Source: Lacticaseibacillus pantheris DSM 15945 = JCM 12539 = NBRC 106106 (GTDB taxonomy: Bacteria; Bacillota; Bacilli; Lactobacillales; Lactobacillaceae). From it: DNA of 64,000 nucleotides. Below the pieces are notes generated by a model. The model searched no databases. It was not told where the DNA came from and worked only from the letters and a program-made list of their open reading frames with translations. Where the stretch lies: positions 88,452 to 152,451 of the forward strand of contig NZ_BBAI01000002.1 of the NCBI RefSeq assembly GCF_001311175.1, given 5' to 3'. Position 1 is the first letter of the stretch; each line of letters opens with the position of its first letter. Of this stretch, positions 7,725-20,679 are shown piece after piece. Made by a program: the position numbers and the translations under genes.

Positions 7725-8313
7725 GTGAAATTGCTTGAAGATCGTATCCGGCGTGATGGTGTAGTGTTGGGGGCTGACGTCCTAAAGGTGGATAATTTTT
7801 TTGAACCACCAAGTGGATCCGGATCTAATGCAAGCGATGGGTGCCGAGTTTTACCGTCAGTTTCAGGACGCGAAAATCACTAAAATTTTAACGGTTGAAA
7901 GTTCGGGGATTGCTCCGGCTTTGGCTACCGCCATGGAATTCCACGTGCCGATGGTGTTCGCCCGTAAGCACAAGTCGCTGACGTTGAAGGACGACATGTT
8001 TACGGCCGACGTGTACTCATTCACCAAGCAAACTAGCAACACCATCTCCATTGCACACAAGTTCCTGAACGCTGATGACCGTGTACTGATCATCGATGAT
8101 TTCTTGGCTAACGGTCAGGCCGTGAAGGGCTTAACCGAAATCATTGCGGCTGCTGGCGCAACTTTGGTCGGTGCAGGTATCGTCATTGAAAAGACGTTCC
8201 AGAAGGGACGGCAGATGTTGGACGAACAGGGGGTGCGTGTGGTGTCTTTGGCGCGTATCTCGGCCTTTGAAGATGGCCAAGTAGTCTTTGCCGACGAACA
8301 AGACGCTGAATAG
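7725..8313 (+). CDS. xpt: Xanthine phosphoribosyltransferase, one frame break
   Basis: Makes XMP from xanthine and PRPP in purine salvage. The PRPP-binding motif [13 protein letters not shown] is intact, as are the type-specific blocks ARKHKSLTL and KFLNADD. The GTG start at 7725 follows GGAGG. The first 24 residues ([19 protein letters not shown]) read in another frame; a T7 run at 7796-7802, where six are expected (DNFLNHQ), accounts for the shift. Length after repair is about 195 aa, normal for Xpt. It is followed 27 nt later by the xanthine permease gene. Confidence 0.93.
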
Positions 8314-8340
8314 TTAATCCGGGGAATAGAGGAGGTCATC

Positions 8341-9632
8341 ATGGCACAAGATTCAACCCAGCGGCTCACTGAACCTGAAGCAGCGGTGTTGGGCATCCAA
8401 CACTTGCTGGCAATGTATTCTGGCTCCATTTTGGTGCCCATTCTAATTGGGGCGTCGTTACACTTCTCATCTGAACAGATGACCTACTTAGTTTCTATCG
8501 ATATTTTCATGTGTGGGGTCGCTACCGCCCTACAAATCTTTGCAAACAAGTTTTTTGGGATTGGACTGCCCGTAATTCTGGGCTGTGCCGTCCAGGCGGT
8601 TGCGCCACTAATTCTGATTGGGAAAAAGTTCGATTTCCCAACGATGTACGGGGCCATCATTGCCGCCGGTATCTTTGTGTTCTTGATTGCCGGTCTCTTT
8701 GCTAAAATTCGCAACCTCTTCCCGCCACTGGTTACGGGTACCGTCATCACCGTCATTGGTTTGTCGTTAATTCCGGTGGCCTTTCAGAATCTAGGCGGGG
8801 GCACTACGACCGCTAAGAACTATGGCGACATGCAAAACCTACTGGTTGGTGTCTTCACGCTACTGGTCATCCTGGTTATTAATGCGTGGGGTAAAGGCTT
8901 TGTTCGTTCAATTGCCATCCTGATTGGTTTGGTCGGCGGGACGTTGTTGGCCGGTGCCATGGGGATGGTCAGCTTGGCCCCGGTGGCCGAAGCTAGCTGG
9001 TTCCACGTACCCACGCCGTTTTACTTCGGCGTACCACACTTTGAATGGTCGTCCATCGTGACGATGATTCTGATTTCGATGGTGTCCATGGTCGAGAGTA
9101 CCGGGGTCTTCTTTGCCCTCGGTGACATCGTGGGTCGCGAAATCAAGAGTGACGACTTGAAGCGGGGTTACCGTGCCGAGGGTCTGGCGGTGATGCTAGG
9201 CGGTATTTTCAATACTTTCCCGTACACCACGTTTAGTCAGAATGTAGGTTTGGTGCAGTTGTCGGGAATCAAGAGCCGCAAGCCCGTCATCTATTCGGCC
9301 TTCTTCCTGATCCTGTTGGGGCTTTTACCTAAATTGGTGCGTTAGCGACCATTATCCCGTCGCCCGTTTTGGGTGGGGCCATGGTCGTGATGTTTGGGAT
9401 GGTTGCCGTTCAGGGTATCCGGATGCTGGGTGAGGTCGATTTCCATAATGACCATAACCTGCTGGTGGCGGCAATTTCCATCGGCCTAGGTTTAGGTGTG
9501 ACCGTGCAGCCTGACATCGTGCAGTGGTTGCCCAAGACGGTTCAGATGTTTGCCTCGTCAGGTATCTTGATGGCCAGCGTTTCTGCTGTTTTACTTAATT
9601 GGTTGTTTGGTCTCGGCCATAAACAGGCCTAA
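8341..9632 (+). CDS. pbuX: Xanthine permease (NCS2/NAT family), one frame break
   Basis: Proton-coupled purine importer of the NAT family with 12-14 hydrophobic segments. The NAT signature SQNVGLVQLSGIKSR is intact. The frame changes near 9335, where CCTAAATTGG lacks one A (LLPKIGALATIIPSP expected); the second part runs to the TAA at 9632. Repaired length is about 430 aa, typical of PbuX. Pairing with xpt is the usual xanthine salvage arrangement. RBS is GGAGG. Confidence 0.92.
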
Positions 9633-9720
9633 TCTGCTACAATAACGGTATTAATATCGGGCGATAACGGCCAGCACGATGCGCCGTACGCCGATTGTAG
9701 ACGGATAGGAGTGGAAGCTC

Positions 9721-10845
9721 ATGACTAACTTTATTGAACCAGGTGCGACCGTGGGTATTATCGGCGGAGGTGCCGCGGCTTTGCAACTCGTGCGTGCCGC
9801 CCACAATTTGGGAATGCACGCGGCAGTTTTGGCGCGGACCAACGGTGACGCTGCGTTGACCGAAGCAGAATTTCCGCTTGTTGGTCGGAGTACCGACGTC
9901 GACGCGCTCCAACAGTTGCGCGACTTGTCTAGCGTTATTACCTACATTGACGAGTCTGTGGCCGACGCGACGACCATTGATGACCTCGTGCCGGCGGACA
10001 AGGTGCCCGGCGGGACGGATTTCCTGGCGATGACGCAAGACCGGTACTTGGAAAAGGTGTTCCTGGAAGACCTCAACATGAACGTATTGCCGTACGCTCA
10101 GGTGGTGACGGCGGACGACATTGATAAGGCCGTCAACGCGGTGGGGTTCCCGAGCATCCTCAAACCCATTCAGAAGGGCATTGGGCAGGATCAGCAGCTG
10201 GCCTTAACTAACGACGCCGATATCTGGCGGGCAAAGGGGCTGTTGGAAAAGCGGCCGTACATCGTTGAAGCTTGGCTCGATCAGCCGCGCGAGTTTGCCA
10301 TCACGCCATTCGCACTGCGGATGGTATGCAGGTGCTCCCTGCCGTCGAAAACAAGGTGGCGCAGCATGAACTCCAGTACACAATTTTGCCGGCGCAGGTT
10401 GATAGTACGGTGGCCGACGAAATGGAACGGATTACGCGCAAAGTTGGGGAGCAAATCACCCAAATTGGGTTGTTCACGGTGGAGTTTTTCCTGACCAATG
10501 AGGGTAACCTCTACGTTAAGCGGTTGTCGCCTGGTCCCCACCAAAGTGCGGATGTATACACGACGGCGACCACCACTTCCCAATACACTTTGCACATGCG
10601 GGCTGTTTGTGGCTGGCCCGTTGCCGAAGTCCGCGTGATGGACGGCGCCGTGATGAAGCCGTTACGTCCAGAACAACTCGGCGCGGTGAGCGTGCAAATT
10701 CAGATTAAGCCTGATTGGCATTGGCGGTTCTTCCCAGAAGGCAGTCATCTCTACGGTGAGCTCACCGTCCTCGGGCCCGGCCAAGGTAATTGAGGCGTTG
10801 AACGCAACGGGTGACCTGGCGTTAGACATGACTGCCGCTGAGTAG
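9721..10845 (+). CDS. purK: 5-(carboxyamino)imidazole ribonucleotide synthase, two frame breaks
   Basis: ATP-grasp enzyme that carboxylates AIR to N5-CAIR in purine synthesis. It begins with the nucleotide-binding block GIIGGGAAALQLVRAA and continues with DRYLEKVFL and GFPSILKP. Frame breaks near 10315 (ITPIRTADG expected) and near 10770 split it; the third segment ends KVIEALNATGDLALDM at the TAG at 10843-10845. Total length of about 375 aa fits PurK. Its usual partner purE is not adjacent. Residue KRLSPGPHQS corresponds to the normally R/N-rich ATP-grasp block. Confidence 0.88.
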
Positions 10846-10954
10846 GAACGCTCGCTACCCGGCTTTGCACTGGCCTAAACTAAATCTATAGCTTCAAGTT
10901 AACACTAAGAACGTTGTTGTTGAGTTAGAGGGTAAGACAAGGGGGATAGGACAG

Positions 10955-12252
10955 ATGATTGATCGCTACAGCCGTTCCGCAATGGCCGAAGTGTGGTCGG
11001 AACAGAACAAGTACGCTGCGTGGTTGGAAGTCGAGATACTAGCCGTTGAGGCGCACGCCCAGATTGGCGTGGTGCCGCAGGCTGATGCCGCCGCCGTTCG
11101 TGCACACGCGAGCGTGGATGCTGACGAGGTTGCGCGCCTGGAACTGGAGACGCGTCATGACGTGGTGGCCTTTACCCGCGCGGTTTCAGAAACGCTCGGG
11201 GACGAAAAAAAAGTGGGTGCACTACGGACTAACCAGTACTGACGTTGTGGATACCGCTCAAGGTTACTTGCTGAAGCAGCTGACGCCATTTTACGGCAGG
11301 ATTTAGCCGATTTAGTTGCCGTGGTGAAGCGCCGGGCCCTAGAGTTCAAGGACACGGTGATGATGGGCCGCACGCACGGTGTGCACGCGGAGCCGACTAC
11401 CTTTGGGCTGGTCCTTGCTAACTGGTACGCAGAGTTACTGCGTGACCAAAAGCGCTTTGATGATGCCGCGAGTGACGTTGAGGCGGGGAAGATTAGTGGC
11501 GCGGTCGGCACCTTTGCGAATACACCACCAGCAGTTGAGGCATACGTGACCGATCACCTAGCATTCGGGCGCAGGACGTGGCGACGCAGGTGTTGCCGCG
11601 GGACCTGCACGCACATTACATACAAACCCTGGGGTTAATTGCGACCTCCATTGAGCGGTTTGCGACCGAGGTGCGGCACCTGCAGCGTAGCGAAGTCCAC
11701 GAGGTTGAGGAACATTTCCGTCCGGGGCAAAAGGGGAGTTCGGCGATGCCGCACAAGCGGAACCCAATTGGCTCCGAGAACGTCTCTGGATTGGCGCGGA
11801 TTATTCGCGGGTATGCGACGCCGGCGTTAGAAGACGTGAACCTGTGGCATGAACGCGATATTAGCCACAGTTCGGCCGAACGCATCATGCTACCAGACGC
11901 AACGGGGTTATTGGACTACATCTTGCACCGGTTCACGAGCATTATCGACCAGTTGGACGTGTTCCCGGAACGGATGTTGCAAAACATGAACGCCACCCAC
12001 GGTTTGATTTACAGCCAGCGGTTATTGTTGGCGTTGATTGAGGTCGGTGGCCTGAGTCGTGAAGCTGCTTACGACCGCGTACAGCCGTTGACGGCACAAG
12101 CGTGGGACAACGGCCAGGATTTCCGCAGTTTGGTGGAGGCGGACCCGGTGATTAGTGAGACGCTGACGGCGGAGCAAATTGCTGACGCCTTTGATTACCA
12201 CTACCACCTGAAGCACGTGGATGATATCTTCGCGCGGCTCGGGTTAGAGTAA
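10955..12252 (+). CDS. purB: Adenylosuccinate lyase, three frame breaks
   Basis: Acts twice in purine synthesis: SAICAR to AICAR and adenylosuccinate to AMP. The fumarase-superfamily signature [11 protein letters not shown] is intact, and [16 protein letters not shown] is the canonical start. Breaks lie at the A8 run near 11205-11212 (A7 expected, [14 protein letters not shown]), near 11277 (CAGCT for CAAGCT), and near 11562 (CTAGC for CTAGGC). Repaired length of about 432 aa is normal. A terminator closes the purine block. Confidence 0.95.
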
Positions 12253-12269
12253 CTGAATACTGATTGTGG

Positions 12270-12313
12270 CGGCACGCGTGGTCCCGGTGGGGATTACGCG
12301 CGCCGTTTTTTTT
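12270..12313 (+). terminator. Terminator after purB
   Basis: CGGCACGCGT pairs with ACGCGCGCCG with one mismatch, followed by eight T. Confidence 0.85.
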
Positions 12314-12426
12314 GCGTTGGGGCACGGATTTCATTCAACGCTCCGTGGCCAACCAGTGCTGGAGCGAAACCTAAAGCCCTTTAGGTGTACTGGGTTAATG
12401 TGGAACGGGAATCAATCTAAGCTTGT

Positions 12427-12633
12427 GTGGTGGTTATGGCGGAGGCTGGTGGGGGGGACGCGGCCGCTGCGAGTCCGAAGTTCTGTAGGAGCGCAGCGAC
12501 GTGCAGAATCAAGTTTTATAGACCGGCGGGTTTTGCCGGGCTAGAAAACTCGCGGTAGCTCGGTACTAGCGTGAGCGTGAGACTGGTAGCCCGGCCGCGT
12601 ACACCACCCACCAGCCGGAGTCATAACCACCAC
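12427..12633 (+). repeat. Family A palindromic element, copy A3
   Basis: The purB-pcrA gap holds this copy. Outer arms GTGGTGGTTATG and CATAACCACCAC bracket it, with further pairing of CCGGCTGGTGGG-type sequence. The core shows GTTCTGTAGGAGCGCAGCGA, then GTTTTATAGACCGGC paired with GCCGGGCTAGAAAAC, then CGCGGTAGCTCGG and GCGTGAGCGTGAG. The UAG-A-CCGG/CCGG-G-CUA internal mismatch is the same as in A1, while the flanking base pairs differ on both sides. Confidence 0.8.
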
Positions 12634-12738
12634 GCTAGCTGGTCGACAATTCACCCGCCACCTTTTGTCGAGCCCGTTTTTTTTGGTACCATTAAGTGTT
12701 GTTTACAGACGTAGAAAGAACACGGGGGCACTTCATCA

Positions 12739-15038
12739 ATGGCAGCACAAACGATACTTAAAGGCATGAACGACAAGCAAAGTGAGGCCGTCCTAACCAC
12801 CGAGGGCCCCGTGCTCATCATGGCGGGCGCTGGCTCCGGTAAGACGCGTGTCCTGACGCACCGTATTGCTTACCTGATTGAAGAACGAAACGTCAATCCA
12901 TGGAACATACTAGCAATTACTTTTACTAACAAAGCAGCGCGGGAAATGCGCGAACGTGTCGGTGGCCTACTCGATCCGGAGCTGGCCCGCGACGTGTGGG
13001 TCTCGACCTTCCATGCCCTGTGCGTGCGTATTCTGCGGCGTGATATCGAAAAGTTGGGTTACAACCGCGCGTTCACCATCGCGGATTCGTCCGAGCAGCT
13101 AACGTTGATTAAGCACGTAATGCGCGACCAGAATATCGACACGAAGCAGTTTGACCCCAAGGCCGTGCTGGGGGCCATTAGTTCGGCTAAGAACGACCTG
13201 CTGACACCGAAGGATTACGCTGAGCAGGCCGCTAACCCCTTTGAGAAGATTACCGCGGACGTGTACAAGGAGTATCAGCACCGATTGCGTGGTGACTCCG
13301 CACTCGACTTTGATGACCTCATTATGCAGACCATCCTCCTGTTCCGGCAGGACGCCGACACGCTGGCCTACTACCAGCGCAAGTTCCATTACGTCCACGT
13401 TGATGAATACCAGGATACCAACGAGGCGCAGTACCAGCTAGTTCGCCTGCTGGCAGACGGTTATCACAACCTGTGTGTGGTGGGGGATGCTGACCAAAGT
13501 ATTTATGGCTGGCGTGGTGCCAACATGCAGAATATCCTGGACTTCCAGAAGGACTATCCGCAGGCGCAGGTGATCCTGCTGGAGCAGAACTACCGAAGTA
13601 CCCAAAACATCCTGGACGCCGCCAACTCGGTGATTAAGAATAACGTGAAGCGGCAAGTGAAGCATTTATGGACCGAAAACGGTACCGGCGACAAAATTAC
13701 GTATTATCGGGCTCAAAGCGAGCGTGATGAGGCGTACTTTATCATCCGGCAGATTGAGAAGTTGGTACGGTCAGACCACTATAAGTATGGCGACTTTGCC
13801 ATTTTGTACCGTACCAACGCGCAGTCCCGTTCCGTCGAAGAGGCGTTCCTCAAGAGTTCGATTCCGTACAAGATTGTTGGGGGTCACAAGTTCTACGACC
13901 GGAAGGAAATTCGCGATGCCCTCGGGTACTTTAGCCTGGTGGTTAACGGGGCGGATAACCTGAGCTTTGAACGGGTGGTGAACTCGCCCAAGCGGGGGAT
14001 TGGTCCCGGTAGTATTGCCAAGCTGACGGCATTTGCTGACGAGCACGGCTGGTCGCTACTCGACGCCGCGGAGAACGTGGAGTTGTCGCCGTTACCGGCC
14101 CGCCCGCGCAAGCAGTTTGCGGAGTTTGCCCAGATGGTGACGGAGTTGCGCAAGAAGCGGTTGGACGGCACCATTAGCGACCTCATGGAGCTGTACTGGA
14201 GGACTCCGGTTACCTAGATGCGCTGCGCAATGAGCATACGATTGAGGCGGACGCGCGGATTGATAACTTGCAGGAACTCCTGACGGTGACGCAAAACTTT
14301 GATGCCCATTACGAACCGGAGGACGAGGAGAGCGACATCTTCGTCGACTTCCTGGCCGAGTTGGCCCTAGTGTCCGATCAGGACGACGTTGAGGAGGAGG
14401 CGCAGGAAGTCACTTTGATGACGCTCCACGCAGCCAAAGGTTTGGAATTCCCGGTTGTCTTCCTGATTGGGATGGAAGAGGGACTATTCCCGTTGTCCCG
14501 TGCGGCGGCCGACGAGAGCGAGCTCGAGGAAGAACGGCGGTTAGCCTACGTGGGAATCACGCGGGCAAAGCGGAAGTTATTCCTGACGAACGCGTACTCG
14601 CGGATGTTCCACGGCCAGCACCAGAACAACCCGGCGAGCCGGTTCATTGATGAAATTGATGATAGTTTGTTGGACGTGGCGAATGCGGCGGCGCCGACAA
14701 GTGATATTCCGTTCATCAACAGGCGGGATTACGGCCGTACGGGTGGTACTGGCAGTACGGGTGCCGCGGCCAAGTGGGGCAAGGAACGTGATGCCCGGGC
14801 ACAGAGTACGGCGTACGGACAGCATAGTGATCACGCAAAGGTGGTCGCGGGGGCGCCAACGACGGGTGCAGGCGCTGTTAGTTGGGCAGCAGGCGATAAG
14901 GTGACTCACCGCAAGTGGGGTGAGGGCACCGTGGTGAAGGTTGAGGGGACTGGTGAGGACCAGGAACTGGATATTGCCTTCCCAGAGCAAGGAATTAAGC
15001 GGTTGTTGGCGGCGTTTGCTCCGATTAAGAAAGAGTAG
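12739..15038 (+). CDS. pcrA: ATP-dependent DNA helicase PcrA (UvrD/Rep family), one frame break
   Basis: 3'-5' superfamily 1 helicase in repair and plasmid replication. Walker A AGAGSGKT is near residues 29-36. VDEYQDTN, GDADQSIYGWRGA, QNYRST, TLHAAKGLEFPVVF and VGITRAK mark the remaining helicase motifs in order. The C-terminal PcrA tail binds RNA polymerase in relatives (HRKWGEGTVVKVEG). One base is missing near 14198 (CTGTACTGG for CTGTTACTGG). Repaired length is about 766 aa. It heads the pcrA-ligA-camS-gatCAB order typical of lactobacilli. Confidence 0.96.
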
Positions 15039-15420
15039 AGAGCGCAGCAGGCCGTTTATGCGGCGTCTTCTGGCCTGCGGAGCTCGTTTCCATACCTCAC
15101 ACTAACGCGTAAACAGCGCAGCATTTAACCACCAATTAATGAGCCCGCACTTGGCCTTTTGGTGAGAGCGGGTTACGCGCAGTTTTCTGCCTTGCGGAGC
15201 TCGTTTTAGAGAGTGCAGCCCCGCGGTTAGAAACCAGAGTATAAGTAGTTACGAGCGAGAATCCCGCACTTAGATTCTTGATCGTAACTGCTTATACGTC
15301 GGTTTCTGCGGGGTGGAGCTCGTTTCCATACCTCGCACTAACGCGTAAACAGGGCAGCATTTACCCACCAATTAATGAATGCCGGCACTTGACCTTTTAC
15401 TGAGAGCGGCTCACACACAA
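15036..15420 (+). repeat. Family B palindromic repeats after pcrA
   Basis: The 515-nt pcrA-ligA gap is filled by at least two related units. The first starts at the pcrA stop (TAGAGAGCGCAG) with the short hairpin GCAGGCC/GGCCTGC and GGAGCTCGTTT. The second (15206-15331) is a long hairpin whose arms contain GCAGCCCCGC, GTATAAG.AG and GAGAATC and their complements, with the loop CCCGCACTTAG. Each is followed by CCATACCTCRCACTAACGCG and a GCACTTG-containing stretch. The same units occur at 31.9-32.4 kb. No gene is supported here. Confidence 0.75.
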
Positions 15421-15457
15421 TCAGCCTCTACTTCAGTAATTCCTCACATCAAATTAA

Positions 15458-17584
<2,127 letters not shown>

Positions 17585-17591
17585 GGCAATT

Positions 17592-18746
17592 ATGAAAAAG
17601 CTTGTAACTGTTGTGGGTGCCTGTGCCGCCGCTTTGCTGTTGGCAGCGTGTGGCAACCTCAGCTTTGATACGAATAGTAGTGGCTCGACCAGTTCAACCA
17701 AGACTTCCAGTTACACGACGACGGGGACGGCTAGCGACGACACGTACCAAAGTGTCATCGAGGGCGGTAAGTACAAGGTTTCCAAGTCGCGCGGACTGCA
17801 GCTGACGGAGAACACCCAGAACGACAACACCTACAACGTGCGGAGTATGGAAAATGGCTTGGTGGATTTGTCCAAGAAGCAGTTTTCCACGACGAAGTAT
17901 CTGTTTGAGGAGGGTCAGTTACTGAGTACGAGCACGCTGGAAAATTGGCTGGGGCGTTACAGCAGCAGTAATAAGCTAGGGTTAAACCCAGAGGACAACG
18001 GCAAGACGGGTGAGAATGACCGGAACCCGATGTACCTACAGACCGTTTTGGAACAGGATTACATGTTGCAAAGTGGTAGTAAGCTCAAGCTGGGGGGTGT
18101 ATCCGTTGCGTTGGGGATGAACTCCGTTGATTACTACACCAAGGAGAGTTACGGTGCCCAGTATTCGACAACGATTCCCACGGCTACTTTGACGGCTAAG
18201 GGCAAAGAGATGGCTTCCAAGGTTGTCGCCCGGTTACGGCAGAAGAGCAGTGTGGGCAACAGTACGCCGATTTTAATTGCTATCTATAAGGGCAACACGC
18301 AGGATGCGCTGGTTGGCGGCACGTTCGTCACGTACGCGGTCAGCAAGTCCGGTAACTCGATTGCCAGCTGGAACGATGTGAACGAAAAGAACGAGACGTT
18401 GCCGGTGGTGAACAACAAGACGCCGATTAATTCAACGGTATCGAATGATTTCAACACCTTTGAGAGCAAGGTTAAGTCGTTCTTCCCGAAGCTGGCCGGG
18501 GTTACGGCCCAGGCGCACTACGAGAAGGGGCAACTGCAGGGCCTCAATATTGACGTGACGACCCAGTTCTACGGGCAGACGGAAATCAATAGCTTCACGC
18601 AGTACGTGGTCACGGCCGCAAGCAAGTACCTGCCGTCCGACGCGGAGATCCAGATTAACATCAAGTCGGTACAACAGATGGAAGCATTTGCGGAACGGAA
18701 ATCGGGCTCCAAGTCGTTCTACACGCACGTGTTTAGTAGTTATTAA
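17592..18746 (+). CDS. camS: CamS family lipoprotein (sex pheromone precursor homologue)
   Basis: 384 aa. The lipoprotein signal ends in LLLAACGN, giving an N-terminal lipid-anchored cysteine near residue 20. The Ser/Thr-rich linker and later blocks (NYNVRSMENG-like NTYNVRSMENG, YGQTEINSFTQYV) match the CamS family, whose processed signal peptide acts as a pheromone in enterococci. The conserved position between ligA and gatC supports the call. The role of the mature protein is not known. A GAGG ribosome site sits 5 nt from the ATG. Frame intact. Confidence 0.88.
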   Translation: MKKLVTVVGACAAALLLAACGNLSFDTNSSGSTSSTKTSSYTTTGTASDDTYQSVIEGGKYKVSKSRGLQLTENTQNDNTYNVRSMENGLVDLSKKQFSTTKYLFEEGQLLSTSTLENWLGRYSSSNKLGLNPEDNGKTGENDRNPMYLQTVLEQDYMLQSGSKLKLGGVSVALGMNSVDYYTKESYGAQYSTTIPTATLTAKGKEMASKVVARLRQKSSVGNSTPILIAIYKGNTQDALVGGTFVTYAVSKSGNSIASWNDVNEKNETLPVVNNKTPINSTVSNDFNTFESKVKSFFPKLAGVTAQAHYEKGQLQGLNIDVTTQFYGQTEINSFTQYVVTAASKYLPSDAEIQINIKSVQQMEAFAERKSGSKSFYTHVFSSY

Positions 18747-18921
18747 TGGGGATACCTTAAAGTACGGTTTTTCTCTAAATATTTAGGTTGGCGTGGTGGA
18801 GGCACACCCATCACGTCAACCGGCCGCCGAGGCACATTCAAACGGGTATAACCGTGGTGCCTGTGGTAGAATTAGCTAGTTAGTAATATGGATGAATAAA
18901 TGGGAAGTAGGTAATAGGTGC

Positions 18922-19218
18922 ATGATTACAAAGGAATCTGTAGCCCACGTAGCCGGATTAGCCAAGTTGCAGTTCACTGATGAGGAACTGCAACACTTTA
19001 CCGGTCAACTGGACGAAATTCTGAACATGGTTGACCAGCTCAGCGAAGTTGACACTGAAGACGTGCCGGTCACCACCCAAAACGTGGTGCTCGAAAACGT
19101 TTTGCGTGCGGATGAAGCGACAATGGTGACGCCGCGAGCAGAATTGATGCGTAACGTACCAACCGAAAAGGACGGCCTCATTCAGGTGCCGGCCATCATT
19201 GACAAGGAGGAGGACTAG
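18922..19218 (+). CDS. gatC: Asp-tRNA(Asn)/Glu-tRNA(Gln) amidotransferase subunit C
   Basis: 98-aa structural subunit that stabilises GatA in the amidotransferase converting misacylated Glu-tRNA(Gln) (and Asp-tRNA(Asn)) to the correct aminoacyl-tRNA. Canonical blocks are [28 protein letters not shown] and LRADE. ATG 18922 gives the family-standard N terminus; upstream in-frame codons are not expected to be used. gatA starts 4 nt after its stop, downstream of GGAGGAGG. A -10-like TAGAAT lies near 18867. Confidence 0.95.
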   Translation: MITKESVAHVAGLAKLQFTDEELQHFTGQLDEILNMVDQLSEVDTEDVPVTTQNVVLENVLRADEATMVTPRAELMRNVPTEKDGLIQVPAIIDKEED

Positions 19219-19221
19219 CGC

Positions 19222-20679
19222 GTGGATTACTATAAGACCGATATTGAGCAGTTACACTCCGACTTGGTGGCTGGTAAAACGACCAGTGCTGACCTGACCG
19301 ATGCCACGTTCAAAGCCATTGCGGCCAAGGACGACGACGTCCAGGCCTTTTTGGCGTTGAATGAAGAAACGGCCACTAAGGATGCCCAAGACCAGGACGC
19401 CCAGGGCATTGCCGCTGACGCGACTTTGGCCGGGATCCCGGTTGCCATCAAGGACAACATTGTCACGAAGGACCTGACGACAACGGCTGCTTCCAAGATG
19501 CTGGCCAACTTTGTACCCATTTACGATGCAACGGTAATTGAACGGCTGCGTCAGGCGGGGATGATTGTTGTTGGTAAGACCAACATGGATGAATTTGCCA
19601 TGGGTTCTTCAACGGAAAATTCCGCCTTCAAAACCACTAAGAACGCGTGGGACCACACCAAGGTACCAGGTGGTTCTTCCGGTGGCTCCGCTGCGGCTGT
19701 CGCTTCCGGCGAAGTTTTGGTCGCTTTGGGTTCCGATACTGGTGGCTCAATTCGCCAGCCAGCCGCGTTCAACGGTATTGTTGGTTTTAAGCCAACGTAC
19801 GGTCGCGTGTCGCGCTGGGGCCTGATCGCCTTTGGCTCCAGCCTGGATGCCATTGGGACGTTGACGCGTTCCGTGCGTGATTCCGCGCACGTGATGAACG
19901 CCATCGTTGGCGCGGACGAACGCGATACGACGACCGTTCCCCGTGCGCAGGAAGACCTGGGTGCGAAGATTGGTCAGTCCATTAAGGGCATGAAGATTGC
20001 TTTGCCGAAGGAGTACCTGGGTGAAGGGGTCGATGCCGGCGTGCGCGAGCGCATCGAAGCTGCTGCTGAACAGTTTCGGGCAATGGGTGCAACTGTTGAG
20101 ACGGTCAGCCTGCCACATACACAGTACGCGGTGCCGACTTACTACATCATCGCTAGTTCAGAAGCTAGCTCGAACTTGCAGCGTTTTGACGGGATCCGTT
20201 ACGGTTTCCGGGCCAAAGACGTGCAGTCACTCGAGTCGGTTTACGTGCGTTCCCGCTCCGAAGGCTTTGGCGACGAGGTCAAGCGGCGGATTATGCTCGG
20301 GACCTTCAGTCTGAGTGCTGGGTTCTACGATGCGTACTTTAAGAAGGCCGCACAGGTGCGGACCCTAATTAGCCGCGACTTTGAGGATGTCTTCAAGGAT
20401 TACGACCTGGTGATGGGCCCAACCACACCGACGCCAGCTTTTGAAGTTGGCTCGAAGGTGACGGACCCGCTGACGATGTACATGAACGACATCTTGACGA
20501 TTCCCGTCAACTTGGCTGGCCTACCAGCTGCGTCGATTAACGGTGGTTTTGTCGACGGTATGCCAATTGGCCTGCAACTGATTGGTAAGGCCTTTGATGA
20601 GGCCACGATTTACCAGGCAGCGGCTGCGTTTGAGGATGCTAACGACTACAAGGACCAGACTCCAGGGGGGCAGAACTAA
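19222..20679 (+). CDS. gatA: Asp-tRNA(Asn)/Glu-tRNA(Gln) amidotransferase subunit A
   Basis: 485-aa amidase-signature subunit that releases ammonia from glutamine. The catalytic lysine K77 is in IPVAIKDNI, and the Ser-cisSer pair is in [16 protein letters not shown] and [12 protein letters not shown]. Full length and unbroken. GTG start with a strong RBS inside gatC. Its TAA overlaps the gatB ATG by one base. The product channels ammonia to GatB. Confidence 0.97.
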   Translation: MDYYKTDIEQLHSDLVAGKTTSADLTDATFKAIAAKDDDVQAFLALNEETATKDAQDQDAQGIAADATLAGIPVAIKDNIVTKDLTTTAASKMLANFVPIYDATVIERLRQAGMIVVGKTNMDEFAMGSSTENSAFKTTKNAWDHTKVPGGSSGGSAAAVASGEVLVALGSDTGGSIRQPAAFNGIVGFKPTYGRVSRWGLIAFGSSLDAIGTLTRSVRDSAHVMNAIVGADERDTTTVPRAQEDLGAKIGQSIKGMKIALPKEYLGEGVDAGVRERIEAAAEQFRAMGATVETVSLPHTQYAVPTYYIIASSEASSNLQRFDGIRYGFRAKDVQSLESVYVRSRSEGFGDEVKRRIMLGTFSLSAGFYDAYFKKAAQVRTLISRDFEDVFKDYDLVMGPTTPTPAFEVGSKVTDPLTMYMNDILTIPVNLAGLPAASINGGFVDGMPIGLQLIGKAFDEATIYQAAAAFEDANDYKDQTPGGQN

